Source: Saturnia japonica (taxonomy: Eukaryota > Arthropoda > Insecta > Lepidoptera > Saturniidae). From it: a DNA stretch of 64,000 nucleotides. The position numbers and the translations under genes are program-made. The notes under the pieces were generated by a model. The model saw nothing but the letters and a program-made list of their open reading frames with translations, did no database searches and was not told where the DNA came from. The stretch covers positions 6,352,930 through 6,416,929 of the forward strand of contig CM065325.1 of the NCBI GenBank assembly GCA_033032175.1, given 5' to 3'. This document shows, piece by piece, positions 1-14,300 of this stretch. Numbering within the stretch: position 1 is the stretch's first letter; every line of letters begins with the position of its first letter.

Positions 1-23
1 TGGTTATCAAAAAATGACCAAAA

Positions 24-230
24 ATCGGCCCCCTTATTTCGTAGGTATTTCGCAGTTGCAAAACGGTAGCAATAATCGCCAAATATTTGCTTCGAAATCG
101 CAAATTCGTATTATGTAACAACGCCTATAATGTGCCAAACACAATCTGGTTTTCCCATTACGACGCAAATATTTAGCGATTTCCGCTATCGCTTTGCAAT
201 TGCGAAATACTTAATAAGGGGACGAGGTCC
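24..230. mobile_element. MITE with long terminal inverted repeats
   Basis: Bases 29-90 and the reverse complement of 165-222 match over about 60 bp with a few mismatches, sharing CCCTTATT, TATTTCGCA.TTGCAAA and AAATATTTGC. The 75-bp centre has no ORF. The size and foldback structure fit a non-autonomous DNA transposon. The target duplication is not clear. Confidence 0.7.
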
Positions 231-239
231 ATCAGTTGG

Positions 240-2060
240 TACTTACACTATGTAAAAAAGACGAAGAAGTAAAAATTAAAAAACGTAAGTTATCTTGAAT
301 CGGTGTGAACGTATGATAAGAGTGAAGAATTGAAGACGATTTTTTTTTACCTCATTAGGGAAACCATGTGTTTATAAATAAGTACTTATAATTGTTAACC
401 ATCTTCATGGTCAAAATATCAGCGAGTTTATGTGATTTTATCGGAATTAAATACATTTCTTTTAAACCGTAGAGGCTGTGATAGTTGGCAAGTTGATATC
501 ATAAACGTTAACTTGATCGTATAGCCATTGATACCTACTGATAAGCTAAAAAATTCGCTCATGTGCGTTCAAAATACAACGGTAATATTTGGCAACATAA
601 CTATTTTTATTGAACTCGATATTTTAAAATTCCACATCTGTTGCACGTAATCGTCATTTAAGTAGCTATAAAATTAGAAACTCTGGGTTTTTTAATTTAG
701 TTGCGCATGTTCAGACGCAATTTGAAGTGTTTATACATTTTAGAGCTGTATATTGACTTAATTATCTTCAGAAGTAAAAATGTTTTATGTCTCGTGCTTT
801 ATTTCAATCTTTTAAGATGTCCACTATAACTTAAAAGCAAAGAAGTACATAATAAAATATTTAAATTTATAAATATTTAAAAAAATTGTGAGCGGCCTCT
901 ATAAAATGAAATATCAACATAAATATAACAGAATAATTACAATGTCAAACGTAGACCATAATTACATGAAGACAAAAATATTAAAATAAAAAGAATTCAA
1001 TTTTTAACCGTACTGTTTTTTTTCCTGGGGGCTTTTAAAAATGTTTAATCTACTTGATTTTTGGTAAGAGTTTTAAAACGTATTAAATCAACATATTTTC
1101 TTTTGAGAAGTAAAACAAAATTGATTCTTTTAGTCACCCTAATATACAGAATGGAGAGATTCGTTTATTATTTTAATAAGAGATATCGAAATCTTTCATA
1201 CTCATATAAAAACTATTTCAAAATAAATAAATATATTGTTACGAAATGTTCAAGAAAACCTATGACTTGCAAACAGTAAAAGGAAATACTTGAAAAAAAT
1301 CTACAATTCTTTACAATCAATAAAGATCATGTACCTAGAAAAGAGCGTCGATTTTCGGAAAGCGCACATTTTTCCTAGAAATCTTATCGTTTTAAATATC
1401 TTTAGAAAACAAATTCTAGAATATATGTACTTCTCGAAACTTCTACCTCTAGTTTTAAACGGGTATATAAGCGAACCACAGTCGAACTGGAGACAATTTT
1501 AGTTTGGACAACGAAGCGAGTATAATAAAAGCATCAATAATAAGAAAATTCTACAAGTGAAGCAAGACTACGAAAACTGTGACTAAGGAGCACCTGTGAA
1601 AAATATGACAAGAGTATTTTTCTTTATTTTAAATCTAAGTGATAAAATAAAATCATTAACAGCGTACGCGGCATTTTCCTTAGGTACTTATAAGATACAT
1701 AAACATATAAATTTGTAATATATAATATAATATCAGATAGACGTGTATAGATATATTGTTAGTTCACTGCATTTTATTATTAATAAATATCGAAAGAAAT
1801 AGAATCTTAGTGCATGAGATTGAAAGACCTCGCAAAGGAAATTTATTGAAACATAACTGTTTTGAAGTGCTGTGCTATATAAAGAAGGCTATAAAAAGTA
1901 AAGTGTTTAGAAATCTCAAGTAATTAAGCGGTTGTAAAATATTCCATGGTTGTAGGAACTCACTTTAATTACGATTCCATGAAAACGTACGGTTGTTTTG
2001 CAGTGGAAAAGGCAGCTATCAAGTGCTGCTTATTTAATAACCTTATTTAACTCTAGAAAT
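240..2060. other. No gene recognised
   Basis: AT-rich DNA. The two frames of about 70 codons at 1061-1279 and 1290-1502 are A/T-biased and show no protein-like pattern. This is presumably part of the next Aqr intron. Confidence 0.5.
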
Positions 2061-2066
2061 ACGAAC

Positions 2067-2334
2067 CTTGGTCTAGCACGGCCCTGAGCATCCAACTCCA
2101 CATATGGCACTCCTAATCTAACCATTCTTGTGAATAGACTCTGTTCCATATTACAGTACTTTTGGAAAGCCATGTTCTTAACCACAGGCGGTAGCTGGTG
2201 GTGATCTCCGATCATTATCCAACGTTTCAATCTCGATCGGCCGTCTTGAGGGTTCTGTAGCAGTAGCGGTATGAAGGTTTCGATCTCCAGGATTTGAGCT
2301 GACTCTTCCATTAGTATATTATCGTATTTGAAAC
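2067..2334 (-). CDS. Aqr: Aqr exon p with helicase motifs II and III
   Basis: The exon is 268 bp. [20 protein letters not shown] contains motif II as MEES (human MEEA; a canonical helicase would have DEAx). It continues with [38 protein letters not shown] and [11 protein letters not shown], then CCA AG|GTTCGT. The next expected segment (LCNLYNWRYKNLGNL region) is not in bases 1-2060. Confidence 0.96.
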
Positions 2335-5300
2335 CTGTTTTTACACAAAGTTCATACAAAGCATAATTTGACGGCAGGTTATTATTAGGGAAAGAAGATT
2401 AAATGTGGCAGAGATGCGTATGTTAAGATAGATGTGTGGTGTAACTAGAATGGATAAGATTAGGAATAACTATATTAAAGGAAGTATGAAAACAGCACCA
2501 GTCATAGAGAAATTGAGGAGTAAACGTATTATGGGAATGAAGAATGTTAAGTTTGAAGGTGGATTGATATAGTAGTACAAGAAGACCGAACAAGGTATTG
2601 GTGGATTGTGTAAGGAATGATATGCGTATAAAAGGTGTGAATACTGAGATGACAGTTGATAGAGGAAAGTGATAAAGGAGAACGTGCTATGCTGATCTTA
2701 CATAAGTGGTTATGGGTAAGAATAAAATAAACTGCATAATAAAAAACAATCTTATATAACATTTGGTCATGTAGTCCCTTAGACTACGATTATTCATATA
2801 AGTTCTTTCTTGAAAATGTTGTGTGCACTAGATCTACAGGAGACATCTATGCCAATACGAAAATGGTCAATTTTTTTTTTTGTTTTAACTATTAAACCTA
2901 GTTGTTATATACAAAAAAAATCTTATAATCTCAATGCATAAATTACAACGAAAAAATAAACTTTTTACAACTTCTATATGTAATCATATTTGTAACTCAT
3001 GAATACAGTTTATTGACTAAGAAATCTATTTCGGTTTATGTTCCAGTCGAATTCGCAATTGCTTACGTGTGTTAGTTTTCCTAATAGCGTTCAAATTACA
3101 TATGAACTCACCCATTTGAACCAATTCAGACCGTTTAAGAGCGGCATGGGTGCAAGTCATTGCTATTATTTTGGCTTCTTTGACTAATAGATATTTAGAC
3201 CTATCCAAGCCAGATCGAAGAAGTTCGAAAGCACGAAACTCCTCAAGTTCTTCAAATATGTGATCAATATATCTGCAATAAAGAAAATGTTGATTTAATT
3301 AGAGACTATACATTAAATCGGTCCAAAAATTTCTAAGACTGATTCATGATTCACAGTCGATTGAAGTTAGAAATATGAAATTTACATAATTCCTTTTATA
3401 AAACAGCTGCTTACTAAATTAATGATCTATGTAAATTCTAAATCTAAATAGGGTTTTAATTATTTTATATGAAAATGCGACACCTCTGAAACTAGACATG
3501 AAAGTCTTATATTTATTTCGATTAGTAACGAAAATTGTGATTTTCGAGGTTCTATAACGCTTCATTAATTTTCAGACAATTTTACAATTCGTGATCAATT
3601 AGCTCAAGATTCAATTTTGAGAAATAATTTTATAATTAAAAAAAATGCTTCATGAATTAAAACTTACTACTGTCTATATTACCTAACCTTAGACCAAGAG
3701 CATATAAAAACGTACGAACGTTTAGAACTCCTGAGTGAAGATCTAATGTAATACCAAAAAGCAAAACTAATCCGCTACACTAACTACATATCCGCAGTTT
3801 TCAACTTTTCATAAGCCGCGGTAGAAAACGAACGTCCAGTTACAATAATAAAAAAAGTTTATTATGTCGTACTGCGACGTAAAAATGTAAAAACACTCCA
3901 GCATATCCAATAAAGAATACTAGACTGTAATTTCAAAGGTAAATAATAGAAATAAAATAAATTTGTTATTTTTTATTAAATTGTAAATATTTTATTCCCT
4001 GCAACAGAGTAGGTATTACGATGTTGTCATAATATGTACGTCAATTTTTCCCAAAAAAATACATTGCAACTTTTGAGAGTAAAATGAAGTTATAAGATGC
4101 ATAAACGTTTCATTTTTTTCAGGTTACAAAGAGAATTTACTTTACGGAATAAATGGTTAGAGATGCATTACGTAATAATGGAGAAGACAGATGAAGATTA
4201 TAAATATCATAACCATTATTATAAATACTTCTCAAGAGATATAATTGAAAAGCATTGGTGTGTACATCAAAATTCCACATTAGAAACCAGAGCTCGAAGT
4301 GCAGATAAGAAGCAAAAGGGAAGTATTACCGAAAGATGCAAAAACAATGTTTCTAATTTTGTTTTACTATAACATAATATATTAAAATGTTTGTAAAAGC
4401 CTTCACAAAAAAAAAAAATTTAATTACTTATTTAATGTATAGATAGGTAATTTAGGTAATATTTAACATTACCTATAACAGCTTTTAGCTATCTCCATAT
4501 CTTCGTCATACGACTTGCCCGGAAACAACGGCTTTGGTGCGTCATCGAAGAACTCATGAAAAGGAAACTCCTTGCTGATTATCTCAATTGATTTCGTCTG
4601 GAAGAATGAACAAGCATCATTATACTATTGATACTAAAATGAATCATTGTGTTGAATATGAATAACACGAAATGAAGTGGTTTTTCATATGAATTAGTTT
4701 AGCGACATGGTACAACTAAGCGTCAACTTCTGAAGTAAAGAGCACCATATCAAAACGCATTCGGCACACACGTGAATCTAGACAAAAGAGTCAGCTGTCA
4801 TTTCTTAAGAAGCTTAAGTATAAATTAATAGATGTCCAAATTTTTGTTGAGAAAATGTGTGCTCGAGGAAAAGTAAACGATTTTGTATCAGATAATTAGT
4901 ATAATTAGATACTTATACAAAAAAAAAACGTATGGACAATTTTTAACATATTTTCATCTGTGAATTAAAAAAAAGATTTATATTTCTTATTTTCGGATTA
5001 TGCGTGTTAAATTTTAAGAACATCTCCGTGTCGCTAAAATGGAGATTCGAGTCGACTACAGTAAATATAATTTGGCTCTTCTTCCCGGTGTCAACCGCGA
5101 AGCCGAATCGTAACGAATCGTATTATGTATTGTAAAAATTCACCAAACCACCGACGTTTGGTTGAAATTCGGCGTATCTACGCTCGTGGTTTTGTAATAA
5201 AACAAACAGCATAATTTTAGTGGAAGCAAGTGTCGACGGCAAAATAAAATATCTTCACGATTTTCAGAAACAATAATGTTCAATGAAAACCGCTAAAGTC

Positions 5301-8300
5301 GCAGATTTGATTTTTGTAATTAGTAACTAAATCTGTATTTAAGGAGGTTGACACGATAGCCATATTGGACATCAGAAACTAAATCTAAAGGTAAAAATAT
5401 AATAAATTTGAAGCAATGATAGCTCAGTGGTAGCGTATATACGGACATCACGTCGATCGAATCAATAAACCTAAGCTTTCGGATAAGGAAATCATCCTAA
5501 TGAAACTATAGCATGGTGGTATAGTATTCTAATACCCGCTAGGCAGACTACCACCCTCAAGTTGAAATTATGTCGCCAAACACCTATAGGTGTGTTCCAG
5601 CAGCTGCAGTTGAGAGCAAGTCCACTCCCACTAGGCTTAGTGTTACCATCTTGAAAGAACATAAAAATATATAAATGAATCACCTCATCATTAATGCACT
5701 TATCGTAGAAGTTTTCCCATCGGGGGCGGACGTGGTACACGTGGAAGTGATGAGCTAACTCGCACGTAGCGCCGGCATCGCCCCCAGCGTCCAACGTGTT
5801 TTGCAGTTTGCTAACTAATTCCAATAATTCCAAACGTTTTGCAAGTACGTAATTGACACGCCCATACCTGTTGTACAGAAACAGCAAGAAAATACAAATC
5901 TATACAAATAAATAAAATTGAAGTGTCTGTTTGTAATGTCAAAATAACTTCTTTTTACTTAATGCATATGAAAACATAAACGGTATCTATAACCAAAAAC
6001 TAATTTGATTTTTTTTATCTATCTGTCTGTTTGTTCCGGCTAATCTCCAAAACAGTTGGATTGATTTTGACAGAACTTTAACTTTAACTGACAGATAGCT
6101 GATGTTATAAGGAGTAACTTAAAGTACTTTTACTTTTGAAAAATAATTAGGGTTCCGCGCAAATAAAATAATGAGACATTTTATTTTTAAAATAACCGAC
6201 GGGCGACCGCTACACTGTGGGCTTAGTGGGGTCACCACAAAATTGAAGGTAGCCGAAGGTACCGCAGGCCATCTAGTCTATAAAATAGACAATTGACAAT
6301 GTTGAAATAATGTATTATAATAATACCTGACTGTAAATGTCTTATCGAGTCCTATGAAGAAAGCCACGGGCTTTTTCCCCGCGGCAGCCCACGACACCGC
6401 GACATATCATTGACGAATTCAAACACCGAGAAATTTATAGTTCTATATTTTCCCACATACGGTAGTACATACTACAAGAACATTTCTCAAGCATTCTCAA
6501 TTCTCAACTAAATAGGTTAATAAATGTAAGCATTTTCCTAAAATCCTTTGGTACACGCTGGGGCTCGATCCTGTCAAAACGATATTCTGCTGTTCTAAAT
6601 TACACTAACACCACGTCTTTTTAGTGTTAAAAACTACAAATAAATGTTGTTAATTTAACTCTTATAATGTGAATATATTTATGCATTCAAATAATCATCA
6701 GTTACAAAAACATACTGAAATAATAAAATAGATACCACATACAACTTTGCTGAGGAAACATAAATTGGTCCTGAACCATTTTGTGGTATCCCAAAAATCT
6801 TAGTTAGATTGATCATTGAACTTAAGAAACCATTATAACCAAGAGCCTTTACAGTTCTGGTATAATTTGGCAAGACAATATCATTTTAAAAAGCTTATTA
6901 TGTATGTACGTGTTATTGCTCCTCGAAGACGTTAAATCGCTTTCTGCCAAAAAATGTCTTACAGTACATTAAGGCTATAGGACTAGGCGGTAAGCCACAG
7001 TGAAGCTGTAAAAGCCATCTGAGGCTTCAGGGCCCTATGGCTAACAGTAAAGTGAGTACTAAAAAAACTAGGGGGTAAGCTTTAGTAGTGAGGGGCGCTT
7101 ACAATAGATTCATACTTCCCATTTAATTTTGGGATAATAATAAGTTAACGTTTCTCGTTTGCTCTAATTATTTCATGCATTATTAAAAAAATTGACTTTT
7201 TATTTATAAAAAAAATATTTAATTATAATATACCTACTAATGATACGCTATTGTTATGTTTTCGATAGCGCAATGAGGGAGTAACTCAATACTGTGGATA
7301 TTTCTGTGTACAAAGGAACATTTATAAAATACTATATACTACGGCAAACTGATAAAAGTAATATGATAAAATGTACATACAAGTACTGAAAGTAAAATAT
7401 GATAGCAAACAAATACGAAATTTTTTATTTGTTGGTTTTTACGCAATGTATTTTTAAATGAAATCAAATAAATCTTCATTAAAGATTCGTCTACGAACCT
7501 TTTTAATATTCAATTTGGAGAGAATACCTAGCTAAGAAAATTTAAATTCCTAATAAATTTTAATTTTCTAAATGTGTACTAAAAATTCTGATAGTCCGAT
7601 CAGTTTCTCAACGGATGATTTTCTGTTAATTCTATACATAGGATAAAAGAAAGTCGCTATTCACGTCTGGCTGTTTGTTCGGTCACTTTTTCTAAACCAC
7701 GCAACGGATTTTTATACGGGTTTCACTATCATTTAGATAATTTTTTACGCAAGGTTAGTATGTACAATATATTCTAATTAAGTTTTTGTATAGTAAATAA
7801 AATCCAATGTTTTCTAATCAAGTCGGCAATAAATCGATTTTCAGGCTCTTAAATGACTTACGAAACCTTAAGTGCCATAAGTGATACATCAAAATATTAT
7901 ATTAAAGAATTCTAGTTCTTTTAAACGGATTTTAATGCGGTTTTCCCTAACATTTAAACATTTTTTTACGTAAGTTTTATAAATACAACACATTCCAAAT
8001 AAGTTTTTGTATAGTAGAGAAAATTCGATTATTTGTAATTGAAAATATTTAAATTTTTATTAATTATTTAAAATATTACGTTATTGAGCTAAATATTAAG
8101 GTATTTTCTTCAATTCAGCATTAGTCTTTATCCAGATAAGTTTGTTAGTTAACTTAGGCATTTAATGTAGATTAAGATTGTCGTTTACACTTTTCCATTG
8201 AAATAAATACCGTAGAAGATATAATATTATGAATTAAGAATTATTCGCGACCAAAGAAATCCTACCTAAAAAAACCTATGATAAATTACGCGACGCAATC

Positions 8301-11300
8301 TAAGCGAACTATTCTTAACTAAGAAGTTACATAACATACCATCACGCCTGTATCTCCGAAGTATTTCGCAGAGGTGTCATAGTTCGCCGGGTATGTTTTA
8401 GGTCCCATTTAATAGGAGGCAAGCCTATTGCCATTAATCGGGCACAAAGCCAAACTCCAAGCTGCTACTGAGAATTTCATAGACAAACTAATAGCACGTT
8501 GCTCGACTTCAAAATCGAACCTAGGACCTCGAGCATAGCAGTCACGTTTAGGACCACTAGGATAATTAGGCAGTTATGAACTGTCAATAATAAAGCGATG
8601 AACTCTAAATCAGACTGTAATAAACATAAAATACTTATACCACTTTGTAAATTGTACCCTTACGAGGCTGGGGTGGGTCGCTATTTAAAAATATTAGACT
8701 ATTTGCTAAGCTACTTTCTCCAATTCAGTATAAATCCTTATCTAGATAAATATGGTAGTTAACTTGCATATGTAACGCAAATAATTAAATGAATACTGTA
8801 AAAGATATCCCTGATTCAAAACTACGCGCAAACAATTAAATCACTCGCAGCGAAACGGTTGGCCGGCACTCCGCATCGCAGCTGCCACCCACGCCTCGGT
8901 CTACTTATGGGCTATGAATTGCGCGTCTCGAGCTCAGTGAACTTTTCGCAACTATGAAGATGAACTATCAATACTAAAGCGATACACTCTAAATATATTT
9001 TTTTTTTTAATATAAAAGACAACACTTTATAAATTGCATCCGTGGGAAGCTGGAGCGGGAAGCTAGTAATTTATATTAATTACTACATAGTTGTGACCAC
9101 AACTCCGTTCGTGTTATCATTGAAAACTTCTCAATGAAAAGCACTTTAAATCAACGAGTATCTATAGTGCTCTACCATGGTGATCTGTCATACGGTATTG
9201 AAGTATCTCGATTTTATATTAAATAAAAAGAATTTATTTGACATGTATATCTTCAAATATGTTACCGACTTCATAAGTACTTATTTTTGTTCTTTTTACC
9301 TGACGTCGTTGCGTCGTTTAGTGTAAGTTAATTTATAGCACCTACTCCAAATAAAAAAACTAACTCTGATTTATCACTGTACCAATATGGATAGTGATCC
9401 CATGACGCATTGGATGGCGCCGGCGCCTGCTCGATTTATATAGCCAGTATACATACGGAAGTTTTATCTGTTTAGTCATAAATGTCATCGTGAATATTTA
9501 ATTTAGTTTACACAATTAATTGTTTATTTCTGTGTGACTAGAATCCCAATCACTTAATATTTCAAATATAATAAATAATAGTGAATTTACTATACACAGT
9601 TTTTTATAGTCTGTGTTGGAATAAATAAATAAGCCTGCGTCAGCTGCTATGCAATCAAAATAAAAAAAATTATTCAATGTAGGTCCTAAGAAGTCACGTA
9701 TGAATGAACGTCAAAATACTACTGCCGGTTCGGAAAATATCCCAGACATCGACAAGAATCGGTAAGAATCTCGATCGGGTTTATGTGATGTTTATGGGTT
9801 TACGAAGTCACTTCCAGACATCACTATCATTCACATAATGATCCACCCTAATTTAACCTTTTGACAGTAAAACCAGCTTGACATGGTCCTTGAACTCGTT
9901 GTCCGGTAAATCATATGCTTCGGGATCTTATTATAAAACCTGACACTATTACCCAAAAAACTTTTATTTGGACCTACTTAGTCTAAAATACGGTACGACT
10001 AATTTATCTCCATTTCTAGTAATAACATTGTGCTGATCTTTAACAAAATCTAACTTGACTAAGATTTTACGAATAAACATTAATTTATCAAGGATGTATT
10101 GGGAGGGCAACGTTAAGATATTATATTCCTGAAATTTGTTCTTTAGTGATTAACAAGGTATTAGGTTGTAGATTGCACGAATTGCCCGCTTTTGTTATTG
10201 TATCAACCTCAGCTGCTGAACCGCGAAATTAAAGCTCAAACGAAAAATGTATTGGACAGTCTTGTACTAAACGAATCTAAAATTAGCCTTTCTCTCTCTT
10301 TGTTTCTGTGTTCCTACCTCGATTATGGACGGAGTATATTCCGATACAATTGCTTGTCTATAGGTAAGCCTATTTTTAAATTGTACTGGACAACCGCAAG
10401 TATTTATTCAATATTGTAAGATTTTTTTTTTTTTTTGTGGTTGATTTATTAGTGTTTGATAAAATATACGAGTTCTCAGGCATCTCAAATTCACCCAACA
10501 GATTTTAGCCCGTGCGTCATCACAGGGAATTAACACGAAAATTTTGCGTAGTGTACGTAATGTTTATGAGTATCTTTAGGCCTTAATGATATTACCGAGA
10601 AGAGGCTATGTAGTTGTATATGAAATTTATTAACCATATATATAGTGTACATAGCTCTGTTTCAAGTGAAATTTTGAAAAAAAAAACTGTAATAATTAAA
10701 TTAAAATAAAGTAGATATTGACCGAGTCAGGACTCTCCTTGATAGGTTTAGTATTGGATCACTTTCACATTGGTATTATAATCACTAGTAATTAGTCATT
10801 ATAATACATTAGCATGTCAGAAAGCTGAAGTTTAAAGCAGATTTCCATTATTGAGATATTTTTTAAATTTTAATATTTTTGTCTATCGGTTTGTTTCGAG
10901 TATTATCTATCAGACATGGTTGGACAGATTTTGACGGGATTTTCACTGGCAGATAGCTGATGTTATAGGGAGACTCTAAGGCTACGTTTATTATAGAAAA
11001 AGAGTTTGGATTCCGTGCATATAGAATAAAATAAACTACGTAGTAGTGTCCAGTGCTGCACAGGCTCCTCGTCGCTGCATACAAAACTTCACGCGGAGGA
11101 TATGGCAGGCACAGCTAGTAAACAGTACAACCGACCTTTCTTCTTTCCATTTCTGGTTTTAGTAATAAGTCTTTATACCTAAAAACATAGTAATCTACGC
11201 ACCTAGAGAAATCCTTGTCAGTCTGCAAAGCTTCTTCACCGTGCCCTAAACGTAACAAATGACGTTCATCAACATCAAGCTCGGCCACTTTCTCAAAGAG

Positions 11301-14300
11301 CTGATTCAACGCTTGATTGCTGTGCGTGACTACCAGAGTGCGTTGCCATGGAAAATTATGATAGAGATTTGATATTATTTGAACTGCCACGTCGGTTTTA
11401 CCTGTGGAAGACGAACTCGTTAGAAATTTATCTATCTACTTATACAATTAATAAAATTGAAGTGTCTGATTGTAATGTCAAAATTACAGCTTTTTACTAA
11501 ATGAATATGAAATTATTTATGATACCTATAAAAAAAAATGGCTGTCTGTTTGTTTGTTTCGGGTAATCTCTGAAACGATTAGACCGATTTTGATGGGACT
11601 TTCACGGGCAGATATTTGATGTTGTTATAAGGAGTAACTTAACTTAGGCTACTTTAATTTTAGAAAAAAAATCTAGTTCCGCGCAAATAAAAAAACTTGT
11701 CATGGTGAATCAATTCGGGGGCTTAAATGGCTTTTGCTGAGCAAAAAACCCATACAATATATATCAAATTAATGTACTACATACTTAACAAAAAACGAAA
11801 ACAAAAAAGACCTGCAAAAAAGTACGGGAGAGCATAATATGTCTATCTTCTAATGATCATCCACAATAAGCATTTTTATCTTTACAATAACAGTGAGTGT
11901 GGGGGGGGGGGGTTTAGCACGATAAGTGCGTGTGGCCCGGTGGACATCATTCTATAGTCCACGCGAGCAGGCACAGCTAGTAGGTACTTCAATAGTGTTT
12001 AACACGTATTGCTAATTTAAACCAAGCGAAATATTCACTGCAGTTTTGTATTGTTTGCAGCAATTTGCATCAGCCTTTATGTAACGATTTATATATCTTA
12101 TGACTAGCTTCTGCTCGCGACTTCGCCTACTTGGATTTCAGAATTGGGCCTTTACAGGGTTTAAAATTATCCTATATCTTAATCCGGGTTATAAGCTATC
12201 TGTTTACCAAATTTCATATAAAACAGTCTTTCTTATTTTTAATAATACTAGATGTGCCCGTGGCTTCGCTCACGTGGACTACAGAATGCCCGTGAGAACT
12301 TTGCTCCCCCGCTCCCGGCTATTTTAAAGACAAAAATGCTTATTGTGGGTGTTCCTTAGAAGATAGATGTATACTTCCCCGGACTTTTTTGTAGGTCTTT
12401 ATAATGCCTATGATTATGTAGTACATTAATTTGCTATATCTCTTATGGTTTACTCAGAATAAGCCATTTAAGCGCCCGATTTGATTCAACATGACCAGTT
12501 TTTTTATATTTTTGCGGAACCCTAATTCTTTTTCTAAAATAAAAGTAGCCTAAATTCCTCCCTATATCATCAGCTATCTATCAGTGAAAGTCCCGTCAAA
12601 ATCGGTCCAACCGTTTCGGAGATTACCCGCAACAAACAGACAGACAGACAGACAAAAATTTTAAAAATCGGTGTTTTTTATAGATATCGTATATACTTTC
12701 ATATGCATTCAGTGAAAACTATTATTTTGACATTACAAACAGACAGTTCAATTTTATTAACTGAATAGAAAATTATACAGTTAGGACAATAATGTCAATT
12801 TTTACGACCTTTTAGTACGTAGTTAAGTGGGGGGGATTAGGACTTTGTAGGCTTACCCACCCTACAAAAATTTCTGTTCAGCCTAGAAAATTTGATAATA
12901 TTTAAGGAATACGTCGTTTTTATTCTTTTCATCATAAGAAAAAAAAATATTTGGCTTACATTAGCATATCAATTGGTTATGCCTATGAGACAAAAAAATT
13001 ACAGCGTACTAAGTGCGTGCGAAGCCGCAAGCACACCTTGTTTTAAATTAGATTGCAAATTCTCACGAGAAACTGGGACATCAAATCACACTGTATCGTA
13101 TGAATTATTAACTTAAACATAAATAATTCAATACGACGTTTTACCAGTCTTGTAATAGGTTCTTTATTCGACCTACAATGTCTCCAGTACTAAACATATA
13201 ATACAAAACTAGAATCAATATCGCAACGCAGTTGATGATCTTATGAGGACCTACATTCACGAAAAATTATTTATGCGTACGAGAATTATGTTATAATTGA
13301 CTTTTTTTTACAAATAAAAATTCAAACTAGTAACATTCAATGAATTTGTCAATTCACTTGGTTCTCAATTATTTTTAGAGTAAAATGATTTTTTAAAATG
13401 TAAATTAATAACAACAATTCATCTTCTATTATTATGTAAAAAATTTACATACATTACTAAAACCAAGGAAATGAATTTTGCTGCGATGCGAGAGCAAACA
13501 CCTTGAGTATTGTAGAAACCGTGTTTCTAAACAAAGACAATATTTGTTCGGCATGATTAAGCAGTAATGTCTTTGCAGTTGGTAACATAGTTACTTTAAA
13601 GAGTCTATATAGCAGTATGCGTATGACATCATATTTGTGGAAAATTGCTTTAACCTGAATTTTTAAACACCTATATCGACTTTGTACACAAACCGCGTAA
13701 AATATAATTGAAAAAAAAAAAAATATTATTTTTATATGTCCCCGTTTGTTAATATAGTGTACCTAAATAATTGTGTAGAAAAAACAATTAAGTTTAATAA
13801 ATTTTTATGGTAATATCTAATAACGGAAAGCACTATGTTTACACTTTTTACGTTATCTTGGCCAGCGTACTTTTCTTTTTTCTGTTAGGATCTGTGGTTA
13901 GGATCGTATTTCAAAATTTACACACATTCGAATGCACAGTTAGACCACAACATACTGTAAGTCTTATTTAAACAGCTTGTAGGCAGTATGTTTATCAAGC
14001 TGAAAATGTATACAAAAATTGCACAACATAACTGAAACCGCAAGCGCATTGCTACACGTCACGTTCTTCGACATCTATGAAAATTCCGATTAATGATTTT
14101 GACTTGAAAATACTTCACAGTATCATTATTAAAATGAGATTTTTCACTTGGAACGCGGAGCTAAACTATGAAATGATTATTGCGTCAAGAACTTTTATTA
14201 TTTTGTACAATTTGTTCAGATATTTTACTAATTGCACTTTTATAAATTTTGCCTGAAAGTCCTGTTTGATTTTGATGTTATTTATACTCACAGACGTACA

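Noticed and set aside
9437..9475. Promoter-like TATATAG plus initiator
   Set aside because: The following ATG closes after two codons and no donor fits; likely transposon or chance.
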